Below, in pieces: positions 1 to 6,911 of a stretch of DNA of 21,648 bases. The translations under genes and the position numbers were made by a program. Source of the stretch: a virus; IMG/VR virus record IMGVR_UViG_3300042987_000667, positions 1-21,648 of that record. One strand, 5' to 3'. The notes under the pieces were generated by a model. The model saw nothing but the letters and a program-made list of their open reading frames with translations. It had not been told where the DNA came from and ran no database searches. Within the stretch, counting starts at the first letter, position 1, and each line of letters opens with the position of its first letter.

Positions 1-170
1 AAGAGAAACAAGATAGATACAATCTGATTGCTCAAGCTGAAAAACAATATGGTATGCCTATTGCACAAATAAGACAGAAGTTTAGAGGCGTTCCATTGGA
101 CCAATTGATCAAAAAAGAGACAAAGTTGATGGAGATCTTGAAAAAATTATTGGCTAAAAAGTTACAATGA
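1..170 (+). CDS. C-terminal end of an unknown protein (5' partial)
   Basis: An open frame runs from the window edge to TGA at 168-170 and gives about 55 residues ending in LLAKKLQ. The fragment is charged and probably helical (QIRQKFRG, LIKKETKLMEILKK). The stop overlaps the next start as ATGA, which supports it as a real gene translationally coupled to the cupin-like gene. The family is not recognisable from this fragment. Confidence 0.6.
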   Translation, partial: EKQDRYNLIAQAEKQYGMPIAQIRQKFRGVPLDQLIKKETKLMEILKKLLAKKLQ

Positions 171-448
171 GTCATCCATATAAACAGTCTTCGTTAGGCA
201 ACAATGTGTATATTCGTGAGTTTGACAAAGATGTTGATTCGCACGAATTAGAGTGGCATTTAGACAAAGAAGACAGGCTGGTTGAGGCAGTGGATAATAG
301 TGGCAACTGGGAGGTCCAATTGGACAATAAACTGCCTGTTTTGTTGAAAGGATCAATATTTATACCTAAAGAAACTTACCATAGGGTCATCAAAGGATCT
401 GGTAAGCTTGTGGTCAAAATAACCAAATTATATGGATCAAAAGGTTAA
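167..448 (+). CDS. small cupin-like protein
   Basis: This 93-residue protein has the pattern of a single small cupin barrel. WHLDKEDR at residues 30-37 supplies candidate metal ligands (H31, E35). A glycine turn follows (LLKGSIFIP, 59-67), then the second-half histidine motif IPKETYHRVIKGSG (66-79, H72). Small cupin-like proteins of this type are common in T4-like phages, but their substrate is unknown. The start overlaps the previous stop (ATGA), and the 3' end overlaps the next small gene by 17 nt, so expression is probably coupled. The sequence supports the fold better than any activity. An exact ATATTTATA lies inside the gene at 356-364. Confidence 0.6.
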   Translation: MSHPYKQSSLGNNVYIREFDKDVDSHELEWHLDKEDRLVEAVDNSGNWEVQLDNKLPVLLKGSIFIPKETYHRVIKGSGKLVVKITKLYGSKG

Positions 449-569
449 AAATACTCTGCAAAAAGTTCTTAAAGCCAAACAGCTTAAAGAGGAAAAATTG
501 CGTAAAGAACAAGAACCCAAGAAGCCTGTTGTGTCAGACTACAAGTTGATTGCGCAATCATTCCTATGA
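432..569 (+). CDS. 45-residue lysine-rich small protein
   Basis: ATG at 432-434 opens a 45-codon frame ending with TGA at 567-569. It begins 17 nt before the end of the cupin-like gene, and its stop overlaps the next start as ATGA (566-569). This double overlap matches the coupling between the preceding genes, and it fills what would otherwise be a 117-nt gap. The product is very basic and helical (QKVLKAKQLKEEKLRKEQEP) with a short hydrophobic end (YKLIAQSFL). No family is recognised. It could be a small DNA- or nucleotide-binding accessory protein, but that is only a guess from charge. Confidence 0.6.
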   Translation: MDQKVKNTLQKVLKAKQLKEEKLRKEQEPKKPVVSDYKLIAQSFL

Positions 570-1105
570 CCAAGAAACTAAGAGTATTTGATTTTGACGA
601 CACACTTTTTGAAACGGGTGGCAAAGTAATATTGACTAAATCAGATGGGTCTGTGGTTAAATTAACGCCTGCTCAGTATGCGGTTTATACACAACAGCCG
701 GGTGACAAGTTTGATTTCTCTGAGTTCAGTTCTGTCATAGATCCGGTGGTTATTCGCAACGTAGCTAAGAGATTTTATAAAATAGTCAATGCGGGGGTAG
801 AAGGTCGTCTTGCCGTCGTTTTGACTGCGAGGGGTCCAGAGAGTCAACCTCACATACAAAACGTCTTACAGAGGTATTTTAAGGTGAATATACCCATTGT
901 TACGGTTGGAACCAGTGATCCTATGGCTAAAGCTAATTGGATTAAAGATAAAATTAATAATGAAGGTTATAATGACATCTTCTTTATTGATGATAGTCCC
1001 AAGAACATAAAGGCTGTTTATGCTACTATAAAAGATATGCCAATTAAGTATAAAATTGTGGATTTGAGTGGTCCACGAAAGTTTGAAGGTAATAATTTGG
1101 TATAA
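566..1105 (+). CDS. HAD-superfamily phosphatase-like protein
   Basis: This is a 179-residue single-domain HAD hydrolase. Motif I is VFDFDDTLF (nucleophile D9, acid D11, T13), motif II is VLTARGP with T88, a lysine is available around K122-K127, and motif IV is FFIDDSPKNI with D142 and D143. All catalytic positions are present, so an active Mg-dependent phosphatase is likely. T4-like phages carry several such HAD proteins, some acting on DNA or RNA 3' ends or on nucleotides, but nothing here fixes the substrate. It is the last gene of the operon starting before the window. Its start overlaps the previous stop (ATGA) and no Shine-Dalgarno is seen. Confidence 0.8.
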   Translation: MTKKLRVFDFDDTLFETGGKVILTKSDGSVVKLTPAQYAVYTQQPGDKFDFSEFSSVIDPVVIRNVAKRFYKIVNAGVEGRLAVVLTARGPESQPHIQNVLQRYFKVNIPIVTVGTSDPMAKANWIKDKINNEGYNDIFFIDDSPKNIKAVYATIKDMPIKYKIVDLSGPRKFEGNNLV

Positions 1106-1122
1106 ATTAGATTTTAGCACTA

Positions 1123-1141
1123 ATATCGAATATTCCGATAT
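1123..1141 (+). repeat. small inverted repeat overlapping promoter-like motif
   Basis: ATATCG (1123-1128) and CGATAT (1136-1141) form a 6-bp inverted repeat around a 7-nt centre. The right arm overlaps the first bases of the ATATTTATA motif at 1138-1146. It could be an operator or a weak hairpin, but it may also be chance in AT-rich DNA. Confidence 0.3.
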
Positions 1142-1146
1142 TTATA
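1138..1146 (+). promoter_or_regulatory. ATATTTATA late-promoter-like motif, 4 nt before start
   Basis: Exact ATATTTATA in the 45-nt gap before the neck gene, ending 4 nt before ATG 1151. There is no Shine-Dalgarno in between. If it acts as a -10 element with T4-like spacing, transcription would start at or next to the start codon. Confidence 0.55.
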
Positions 1147-1150
1147 TTTA

Positions 1151-2386
1151 ATGAGTGCTAATTTAGACCAAGATAGAGTAAGGTGGCCTGGCAGTGGATC
1201 AACAGTTAATTCTGCATCCGTTCCATTTGGTTACTATCTGGACGAGACGAGTTGTGATTCTGATGAGACCACGTTTGAAAATGATTGTAGCAGCAGTGCG
1301 ATGTGGGCCGCTAAAAGATTAGGATATCCAATCGTTGATATTGAAATGATTGATGCCAACTTTTATGCGTGTTTTGAAGAATCTGTTTTGGAGTATAATC
1401 GTGTTGTAAATGAGTTCAATATTGTTAATAATTTGATCAATGTTCAAGGCTTACCACAAGATCAATATCCTAATTTATTGGGATTGAGTGTAAAAGGAAC
1501 TGGCCTACCGTTTGTTGTTCAATTAAGTAAACAATATGGAAGTGAAGCGTTGGTTGGCGGCGAAACAGAACTTAAACGTGCCTCATTCTTGGCAACAGGT
1601 TCTGCAAGTTTTGGTGGACCTCAAGACAGTCATCAAGTGTTTGATTTGAATCAAATCATTGGCAGTGATATTGAACACTTGACTGGATCACGTATTGAAG
1701 TTCGTCGAGTATTTCATTTTAGACCACCTGCAATTTCCCGTGTATATGATCCGTTCAGTATGACTGGTATGAGTTATAGTAACGTTCTACAAGAAATGGG
1801 ATTTAGTGCGTATAGTCCTGCAACTCAATTTTTGATGACGCCAATATTTGAAGATTTAGAACGTGTTCAAGCTATTGAATTTAATGATATGGTGCGTAAA
1901 AGTGCTTATGGTTTTCAAATTACTGGCGATAACATGTTAAGAATATTCCCAATTCCAACTCATGATTTTAGAATTTATATTGACTATTATATTGAGAGCG
2001 ATAAGAATATTACTAACTTTTTTAGTGGATCACGATATGAGTATATTAGTGATCCAAGTGATGCTCCATATCAACTGTGTCAATATTGTAAGATAAACCA
2101 AGCCGGTAAACAGTGGATCAAAAAATATTTTTTAGCTCTTTGTAAAGAAACGTTGGGCCGTATTCTTCAAAAATATAGCACAGTTCCAATTCCAGGCGGT
2201 GAAGTAACATTAGACGGTGCCGAATTAAGATCCGAAGCTAAAGAAGAGAAGGATACTCTTTTAGAGAAATTAAGAGATATGCTTGATAAAAGTTTGAGAG
2301 TAAATCAACTTGAAAATAAAGACAAAGAATCTGATGCGATGATAAAAATGCTTGGTAAGGTTCCATTACATATCTACATAGGATAA
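1151..2386 (+). CDS. neck protein, gp13-like (head completion)
   Basis: This 411-residue protein heads a three-gene block. The best-conserved-looking part is residues 50-100 (WAAKRLGYPIVDIEMID, FEESVLEYNRVVN), followed by long alpha/beta stretches and a charged helical C-terminus (about 345-400) rich in Lys and Glu. It resembles a family seen next to gp14-like genes in T4-like marine phages. In T4, gene 13 sits immediately before gene 14, and both proteins form the neck that closes the filled head. The assignment rests mainly on position and on the two better-recognised genes that follow. It is longer than T4 gp13 (about 310 residues). The ATATTTATA motif immediately upstream marks it as first in its unit. 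Confidence 0.5.
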   Translation: MSANLDQDRVRWPGSGSTVNSASVPFGYYLDETSCDSDETTFENDCSSSAMWAAKRLGYPIVDIEMIDANFYACFEESVLEYNRVVNEFNIVNNLINVQGLPQDQYPNLLGLSVKGTGLPFVVQLSKQYGSEALVGGETELKRASFLATGSASFGGPQDSHQVFDLNQIIGSDIEHLTGSRIEVRRVFHFRPPAISRVYDPFSMTGMSYSNVLQEMGFSAYSPATQFLMTPIFEDLERVQAIEFNDMVRKSAYGFQITGDNMLRIFPIPTHDFRIYIDYYIESDKNITNFFSGSRYEYISDPSDAPYQLCQYCKINQAGKQWIKKYFLALCKETLGRILQKYSTVPIPGGEVTLDGAELRSEAKEEKDTLLEKLRDMLDKSLRVNQLENKDKESDAMIKMLGKVPLHIYIG

Positions 2387-2389
2387 AAT

Positions 2390-2962
2390 ATGTCAGCACC
2401 AATTACACCGCAATGGCCTCAACAAAATCCAGCATTTCCACAATATTGGACAAATGGTCGTAAGGACATTGGTATTTATGGAACTAATTATTTGCCTGGT
2501 AGATATTTCTCTCAAAGAGATATGAACCTTCTTGGGTCTGTAAATGCTGAATTATTGGGCGACATTATTGAGTGTGTTGTCCAGTTGTTTAAAGTTGCAG
2601 TTAGTGAAACAAGGGTCAATATATACGGCGAATCTACATCGGAAACTGGCAAAGCATTTTATCCGGCTATTAACATGACCGCGTTGATTCAACGTGAAGA
2701 TATTACGGGTGATGATAATCAAGGATTTGGTCCAGATCGTAATCAGTCTGTAGTCTATAAGTTTCGTGAACGTGACTGTATTATTACTGGATTTTTCCCA
2801 GAAATTGGGGATATTTTGTTATACAATGAACGTTTTTACGAAATTGATAATGTGGTTCAAGAACAATTTTTAGGTGGTCATCCAGACAAGTCTTGGAGCT
2901 TTATCTGTAATACTCATTACAGCAGATTAAGTAAGCTTAATGTTGTAGAAAGGCAGACATAA
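2390..2962 (+). CDS. neck protein, gp14-like
   Basis: This 190-residue protein starts 3 nt after the previous stop, with an AGGA (2380-2383) 6 nt before ATG as a plausible ribosome site. The pattern resembles gp14 neck proteins: an N-terminal helix with LLGDIIECVVQL, a beta segment VNIYGESTSETGKAFYPA, a long loop FGPDRNQS, and an end with GDILLYNERFYEIDNVV. In T4, gp14 joins gp13 at the portal to seal the packaged head and take up the tail. The order gp13-like, gp14-like, gp15-like supports the call. It is shorter than T4 gp14 (about 256 residues), and homology is judged from pattern alone. Confidence 0.55.
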   Translation: MSAPITPQWPQQNPAFPQYWTNGRKDIGIYGTNYLPGRYFSQRDMNLLGSVNAELLGDIIECVVQLFKVAVSETRVNIYGESTSETGKAFYPAINMTALIQREDITGDDNQGFGPDRNQSVVYKFRERDCIITGFFPEIGDILLYNERFYEIDNVVQEQFLGGHPDKSWSFICNTHYSRLSKLNVVERQT

Positions 2963-2965
2963 TTT

Positions 2966-4402
2966 ATGGCATGGAAAGGCAATCCAACTGGTAAAAGTCA
3001 AGATGGACTTGGTATTAACCCTGCTCCAAACGTCAAACAGAACAATTCAAATCTGTCTGACGTTATCAAGCCTTTTGTTCAAAACGAGGACACTGGATTT
3101 GTTACAGACCAACAAACTCCTATTCCATTGGTGGGCCCATATCATAAAGAAAATGCAATTAGACGTGATATGGACAAGACTGAGAATTTTTCAGTCACGT
3201 TAATTGATGTTGATACTACAATAATAAATCATATGACTCAAAGAATACAGTTATCTGTGATGGATAACGGTTCTTTGGTTACTGTTCCTGTTCTTTATGC
3301 TAGCCCAGAACGTTGGAAAGCGGTGAAACGTGATGGGTATTTACGTGACAATCAAGGTAAGATATTGTTGCCTGCTATTTTGATCAAACGAGCAACAGTT
3401 AGTAACAATAAAGATTTAATGACTTTAAATAGATATTTGTCATATCAAGTAGTTGCCCAGTTTGATCAAAAAAATAAGTATGATAAATTTAATATACTTA
3501 ACTCAAATAATCCATTTAAAAACAAACCAACCAAACAAATTTACAATGTAACCTTACCTGATCACGTCACCATAACATATGAATGTATTTTGTGGACAGA
3601 CTATGTTGATCAAAATAATAAATTATTGGAAAAAATTAATTTTTCTACACACGATTATTGGGGTGTGGGTGATTTCAGATTTAGAACAAAAGTAGACGAT
3701 TATACTAATACGGTTGAATTAGGCAGCGGTGAAGATCGAAATGTAAAAACTACTTTTAATCTGGTGGTAAATGCTTATCTTCTACCAAAAACAATTGATG
3801 GTGTTAAATCAACAACTCAAAAATCATTTACTGTCAGAAAAGTTGTTGTTGATGATAAAGTTGTTAATGCGGTTGAGATGTTTGATGTTGAGTCTGCTTC
3901 AAAATCAACAAATCCATATGCTTATTTAAAAAATATTGGTGTCAAATACGTATCTGAACAAAAAACTATACCGAATGATCTTGGGGTTACTGCAAAAAAT
4001 AAAGTTGAAAAAACATTATTTCATCCTACGCCAACTTCTACATCCGATTATGGTCAAAATGGATGGTTGTCATATGATAGTGATTATTTTTATGTATACA
4101 GATCACCACTTGGTTGGACACGTAGAGCTATAGCATCATTTGATTTTGACCCAAATTCAGGTGCATATATTAGTGGATATGACTGTAATGGTGACCCTGT
4201 ATATACCACCCAAACTCGACCAATTAACACTGCTTTTAGAGTATTTCAAAGGTTTCCAGAGAAGTATTATTATCAAGTTCCATACAAATCTACTGACTAT
4301 GGTGAAGATGGATGGATGAGCTACGATGGTAACTATTTTTACATATATTCAAACAAAGAATGGAGAAGAGTGCCAATAGCAATGGTCGATGAAACATTTT
4401 AA
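2966..4402 (+). CDS. tail terminator / proximal sheath stabiliser, gp15-like, with C-terminal tandem appendage
   Basis: Residues about 60-310 match the gp15 pattern: VTVPVLYASPERW, KILLPAILIKR, NKPTKQIYNVTLPDHVTITY, CILWTDYVDQNNKLLEKINF and VVNAYLLPKT. T4 gp15 caps the tail tube and sheath and provides the surface that docks to the neck. At 478 residues this protein is far longer than T4 gp15 (272). The extra C-terminus (about 355-478) holds two copies of a 35-residue module with the pattern DYGxxGWxSYDxxYFYxYxxxxWxRxxIA, near residues 360-393 and 442-475. This resembles short beta modules seen in phage fibre and tail proteins. It starts 3 nt after gp14-like and has no separate promoter motif. 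Confidence 0.7.
   Translation: MAWKGNPTGKSQDGLGINPAPNVKQNNSNLSDVIKPFVQNEDTGFVTDQQTPIPLVGPYHKENAIRRDMDKTENFSVTLIDVDTTIINHMTQRIQLSVMDNGSLVTVPVLYASPERWKAVKRDGYLRDNQGKILLPAILIKRATVSNNKDLMTLNRYLSYQVVAQFDQKNKYDKFNILNSNNPFKNKPTKQIYNVTLPDHVTITYECILWTDYVDQNNKLLEKINFSTHDYWGVGDFRFRTKVDDYTNTVELGSGEDRNVKTTFNLVVNAYLLPKTIDGVKSTTQKSFTVRKVVVDDKVVNAVEMFDVESASKSTNPYAYLKNIGVKYVSEQKTIPNDLGVTAKNKVEKTLFHPTPTSTSDYGQNGWLSYDSDYFYVYRSPLGWTRRAIASFDFDPNSGAYISGYDCNGDPVYTTQTRPINTAFRVFQRFPEKYYYQVPYKSTDYGEDGWMSYDGNYFYIYSNKEWRRVPIAMVDETF
4038..4399 (+). repeat. tandem 35-residue protein module at the gp15-like C-terminus
   Basis: Two diverged in-frame copies encode DYGQNGWLSYDSDYFYVY and DYGEDGWMSYDGNYFYIY, each followed by a Trp-Arg segment (GWTRRAIA and EWRRVPIA). 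They are separated by about 48 residues. The repeat is clear in protein and weak in DNA, so the duplication is not recent. Confidence 0.7.
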
Positions 4403-4424
4403 TTGAATATATTGATCATTGTCC

Positions 4425-4433
4425 ATATTTATA
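4425..4433 (+). promoter_or_regulatory. ATATTTATA late-promoter-like motif, 12 nt before start
   Basis: Exact ATATTTATA in the 43-nt gap before the fibre-like gene, ending 12 nt before ATG 4446. The short leader would hold no clear Shine-Dalgarno (ATAGACTAAAGT). Confidence 0.5.
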
Positions 4434-4445
4434 ATAGACTAAAGT

Positions 4446-5996
4446 ATGATTTTTCTCGAAAAGGATTTATTATTAAGTAGAAGAAGTGGTAGTTCATTTG
4501 TTGAACAAATTATTCGTCCACAGACCGCTTCTTTGTTAGCTTTTGACGAGAATAAATTACCAGTTGTAATTCCTTCATCATCTTTAGTTATTACATCCGC
4601 ATCATATGCATTAAGTGCTTCTTATGCTTCTAATGGTGGCACTGGCGGTTCGGGGTTTCCCTTCAGTGGTAGCGCGGTTATAACAGGTAGTTTGTTTGTA
4701 ACTGACCGTATTAGTGGATCATTTACTGGTTCATTATTGGGGACAAGTAGTTATGCTCTTACTTCACTTACTGCTTCTTACGCTTTAAATGGCAGTGATG
4801 GTCCAAATCCTTCATTAGTTAAGGTTCAAAATGGTGCTGGATTTAGTTTGTTGAGGGGTCAAGTAGTTCAAGTAATTGGAAGTAACTTGTCTGGAGAATT
4901 GGTAGTAGATCTTGCTGTATCAAAGATACATACGCCGGGTTCAACTGTTACCAGTGATGTTTTAGGTGTTGTATCTGATGTTTCTATACTCAATGGATCT
5001 GTTGGTAATATATTAATAACTGGGTATCTTGAAGGTCTTAATACCAACACAGGTTTTAGTGCTGGTGATGTTTTATATTTAAGTCCATCTGTTTCTGGTT
5101 CATTTACAAATATCAAACCATCTGCTCCTAGAGATGTTGTTAAAATTGGATATATAACCGTTGTTGATACATTTGATGGTGGTATATTTGTTGATCTTAA
5201 ACAACCAGTCACAATTGATGAAATTAGCAACATTAGTAGTAGTGCTTCTCCATCAAACGGTGCATTTTTGGTTTACAATGCTGTTGACGGAGTGTGGGAA
5301 GATAAAAGTTCTGGATTGGTTCTGAGTGGTAGTTTAAGTGCTAGTAATGCTGATGTTGGCAATTTAATGGCTGGAACTGTCGTAGTAAGTGATTTGCTTA
5401 CTTCTCTTGATATTCATGCTAATAACAATGTTGTTGCTGAGAATGATATAACAGTAGGACGTGACATCCTCGTTGAACGTCAAATTATTGCAAGTGGTTC
5501 ATCAGCTCCATTTAGGGTTGTAAGTAAAGTAGACGGAACAAATGTTTTATATGTAACGGGTAGTAGAGTTGGTATAAACAAGGATGATCCACAATTTAAT
5601 TTAGAGGTTAATGGGTCGTTTGCCGCTACTACAAAATCATTCGTAATTGATCACCAAAAAGACGAGACCAAACGATTGGTTCATGCTTCGTTGGAAGGTC
5701 CAGAACACGGTGTATTTGTTCGTGGTAGATCAAATAGTCTTTGTATAGATTTGCCAGATTATTGGCCATGGTTGGTTGATGAAAATTCTATTTCTATTCA
5801 CATTACTCCAATTGGTAGACCTGATGTGTATTATGTTGAAAAAATTAAAGACAACAAAGTATACATCAATGTTGATCGCAAAGTTGGATTGTTTAAAAAG
5901 TTATTTAATAAAGAATCATATGATTTTTATTATATGATTAATGCTGAACGTAAAGATGTCGATAAGCTACAAACTATAATTGATAAAACAATATAA
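4446..5996 (+). CDS. tail-fibre-like structural protein
   Basis: This 516-residue beta-rich, Ser/Gly/Val-rich protein has a modular layout. Residues 1-115 contain SASYA-type repeats (ITSASYALSASYASNG, GTSSYALTSLTASYAL), typical of trimeric phage fibre shafts in environmental phages. Residues about 120-255 form a beta domain with GFSLLRGQVVQVIG and GFSAGDVLYLSPSVSGSF. Residues 330-395 look like another beta segment. The C-terminus (about 398-510) has LVHASLEGPEHGVFVRGR, LPDYWPWLVDENSISIHITP and AERKDVDKL, a pattern common at the ends of marine phage virion proteins. The likely role is a tail or baseplate fibre contacting the host surface, but attachment site and receptor cannot be told. The preceding motif at 4425-4433 heads its unit. 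Confidence 0.65.
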   Translation: MIFLEKDLLLSRRSGSSFVEQIIRPQTASLLAFDENKLPVVIPSSSLVITSASYALSASYASNGGTGGSGFPFSGSAVITGSLFVTDRISGSFTGSLLGTSSYALTSLTASYALNGSDGPNPSLVKVQNGAGFSLLRGQVVQVIGSNLSGELVVDLAVSKIHTPGSTVTSDVLGVVSDVSILNGSVGNILITGYLEGLNTNTGFSAGDVLYLSPSVSGSFTNIKPSAPRDVVKIGYITVVDTFDGGIFVDLKQPVTIDEISNISSSASPSNGAFLVYNAVDGVWEDKSSGLVLSGSLSASNADVGNLMAGTVVVSDLLTSLDIHANNNVVAENDITVGRDILVERQIIASGSSAPFRVVSKVDGTNVLYVTGSRVGINKDDPQFNLEVNGSFAATTKSFVIDHQKDETKRLVHASLEGPEHGVFVRGRSNSLCIDLPDYWPWLVDENSISIHITPIGRPDVYYVEKIKDNKVYINVDRKVGLFKKLFNKESYDFYYMINAERKDVDKLQTIIDKTI

Positions 5997-6032
5997 AAAA
6001 GGCAATAGTTGGATCGACAGTATATATTGTAT

Positions 6033-6314
6033 ATGAGTGATAATGTTATAAAATTTACAGATGCAGAAATGCAACAAATTGCGCAACTTCAAGGCAAATA
6101 TCAACAAAAAATATTTGAACTTGGTCAAAATGAACTTGCCAAAGTCGATTTGACTCAACAGTTGCAAGATGTTGAAGAAATTCGTAAAAAGATTTTTGAA
6201 TCGTGGTCTGAAATTCAAAAAGAAGAACAACAGATTCTTCAAGACTTGAGTCAAAAATATGGCGATGGAACTCTTAATATAAAAGACGGAACTTTTAAGC
6301 CTGCTGCTAAATAA
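6033..6314 (+). CDS. small coiled-coil protein
   Basis: From ATG 6033 the product is about 93 residues (MSDNVIKFTDAEMQQ...). An upstream TTG at 6009 could add 8 residues, but ATG gives a cleaner N-terminus. Residues 10-75 form a long, charged, Gln-rich helix with heptad character (LQGKYQQKIFELGQNE, VEEIRKKIFESW, QKEEQQILQDL). It ends with a short conserved-looking tail, KYGDGTLNIKDGTF. Similar small helical proteins occur near tail genes of T4-like environmental phages, and their function is unknown. A chaperone or minor structural role is possible. No exact promoter motif is seen, so it may be read from the fibre unit. Confidence 0.65.
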   Translation: MSDNVIKFTDAEMQQIAQLQGKYQQKIFELGQNELAKVDLTQQLQDVEEIRKKIFESWSEIQKEEQQILQDLSQKYGDGTLNIKDGTFKPAAK

Positions 6315-6319
6315 TTCAC

Positions 6320-6328
6320 ATATTTATA
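6320..6328 (+). promoter_or_regulatory. ATATTTATA late-promoter-like motif, 4 nt before GTG start
   Basis: Exact ATATTTATA in an 18-nt gap, ending 4 nt before GTG 6333. The same 4-nt spacing is seen before 1151, 6912, 13245 and 21249, which supports the GTG as the start. Confidence 0.5.
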
Positions 6329-6332
6329 TTAT

Positions 6333-6518
6333 GTGAAAGTTAGATTTGAGCCGTATGATGATTCTGTATACTACGACTCGCTTATTGAGCCGCCAGAAAA
6401 GCCTTTAATTGAAGAGGACTTTTTAGATTTATTCAGCAAAATATATCAATCTGATAAAATAAAATTGGATATTTCTGTTGGTATAAGTTTAAAATTTGTT
6501 GACATTCTGAATATATAA
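6333..6518 (+). CDS. 61-residue hypothetical acidic protein
   Basis: A GTG-started frame encodes MKVRFEPYDDSVYYDSLIE followed by a proline-rich turn (PPEKP) and a hydrophobic, helical second half (FLDLFSKIYQSDKIKLDIS). The ATG two bases upstream is out of frame and meets a stop at once, so GTG is the only sensible start. The motif spacing supports it. No family is recognised. Its small size and its place between structural genes leave its role open. Confidence 0.5.
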   Translation: MKVRFEPYDDSVYYDSLIEPPEKPLIEEDFLDLFSKIYQSDKIKLDISVGISLKFVDILNI

Positions 6519-6520
6519 AG

Positions 6521-6557
6521 TATAAGCGCAGCAAGCCTTGCTGTTTATATGCTTATA
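6521..6557 (+). repeat. nested inverted repeat (stem-loop) before the EExxH gene
   Basis: Outer arms TATAAGC (6521-6527) and GCTTATA (6551-6557) enclose inner arms CAGCAAG (6529-6535) and CTTGCTG (6537-6543). The transcript could fold into a short inner hairpin followed by TTTATAT, and this may be a weak terminator or a regulatory hairpin. The TTTATA core of a promoter-like motif lies between the arms, so folding and promoter function may interact. Confidence 0.45.
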
Positions 6558-6613
6558 AATTATGAATGCAAAATTAAATAAGCGCAAAAAGCGCAGCACT
6601 ATCAAGCGCAGCA
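6524..6613 (+). repeat. AAGCGCA short repeats across promoter and gene start
   Basis: AAGCGCA occurs at 6524-6530, 6580-6586, 6589-6595 and 6604-6610. Three of these extend to AAGCGCAGCA (6524, 6589, 6604). One copy is intergenic, the others are inside the first codons of the next gene. The words are GC-rich against the AT-rich background. Confidence 0.5.
6541..6549 (+). promoter_or_regulatory. degenerate TATTTATA-like motif
   Basis: CTGTTTATA matches ATATTTATA at 7 of 9 positions and ends 12 nt before ATG 6562, as at 4446. It lies inside the inverted repeat. This is a weaker site than the exact ones. Confidence 0.3.
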
Positions 6614-6897
6614 GCTTAAAATTAGATAAAAGTAAGCAGCTCAGCATAGAAACTTACTTAAAACAAGTTATTCCGATACATTTTAAGTCTTTGACGACCG
6701 CTGATGGATATTGTTATAATCCCAATTTAAAAAACTCACGTATTGAAATTGGTGATCATTTACTATCTCGTAGAAAGTTAAATGTATTAATCGAAGAGGT
6801 TACACATGCTTTCTTTTGGGATTTACCAGAGTATAAAGTCAGAAAGTTTAGCGCTGAACTTGGAAGAGTAATATACCGTTTATTTCTTAAAAAGTAG
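6562..6897 (+). CDS. small basic protein with EExxH motif (degenerate metalloprotease-like)
   Basis: This is a 111-residue protein. The first 25 residues are strongly basic (KLNKRKKRSTIKRSSLK). The C-terminal half has LNVLIEEVTHAFFWDLPEYKV (E78, E79, H82), laid out like the HExxH helix of small phage metallopeptidase-like proteins, with WDL and a following amphipathic helix (VRKFSAELGRVIYRLF). The first histidine is replaced by glutamate, so a standard zinc site is not complete. It may be a non-peptidase relative or use another metal geometry. The first codons contain unusual CGC and AGC repeats. The preceding stem-loop suggests post-transcriptional or promoter control. Confidence 0.55.
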   Translation: MNAKLNKRKKRSTIKRSSLKLDKSKQLSIETYLKQVIPIHFKSLTTADGYCYNPNLKNSRIEIGDHLLSRRKLNVLIEEVTHAFFWDLPEYKVRKFSAELGRVIYRLFLKK

Positions 6898-6898
6898 A

Positions 6899-6907
6899 AT
6901 ATTTATT
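6899..6907 (+). promoter_or_regulatory. ATATTTATT late-promoter-like motif, 4 nt before start
   Basis: ATATTTATT (one base from the exact form) lies in the 14-nt gap and ends 4 nt before ATG 6912. No Shine-Dalgarno is seen. Confidence 0.45.
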
Positions 6908-6911
6908 ATAA

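Noticed and set aside
4590-4800. SASYA repeats in the fibre-like gene as a possible CRISPR or phase-variation repeat
   Set aside because: DNA copies are diverged and irregularly spaced. The repeat exists in the protein only and fits fibre shaft repeats.
4868-5233. Reverse-strand frame of 121 codons inside the fibre-like gene
   Set aside because: It has no start signals, and Ser/Thr-rich composition mirrors the Ser/Val/Gly-rich fibre gene on the + strand.
6009-6032. TTG start adding 8 residues to the coiled-coil protein
   Set aside because: ATG 6033 gives a normal MSDN start. The added residues (DRQYILY) have no supporting signal.
6554-6560. TATAAAT in T4 orientation just before ATG 6562
   Set aside because: It is one base short of the T4 core, overlaps the inverted repeat, and is not seen in the same place before other genes, so it was not called separately.
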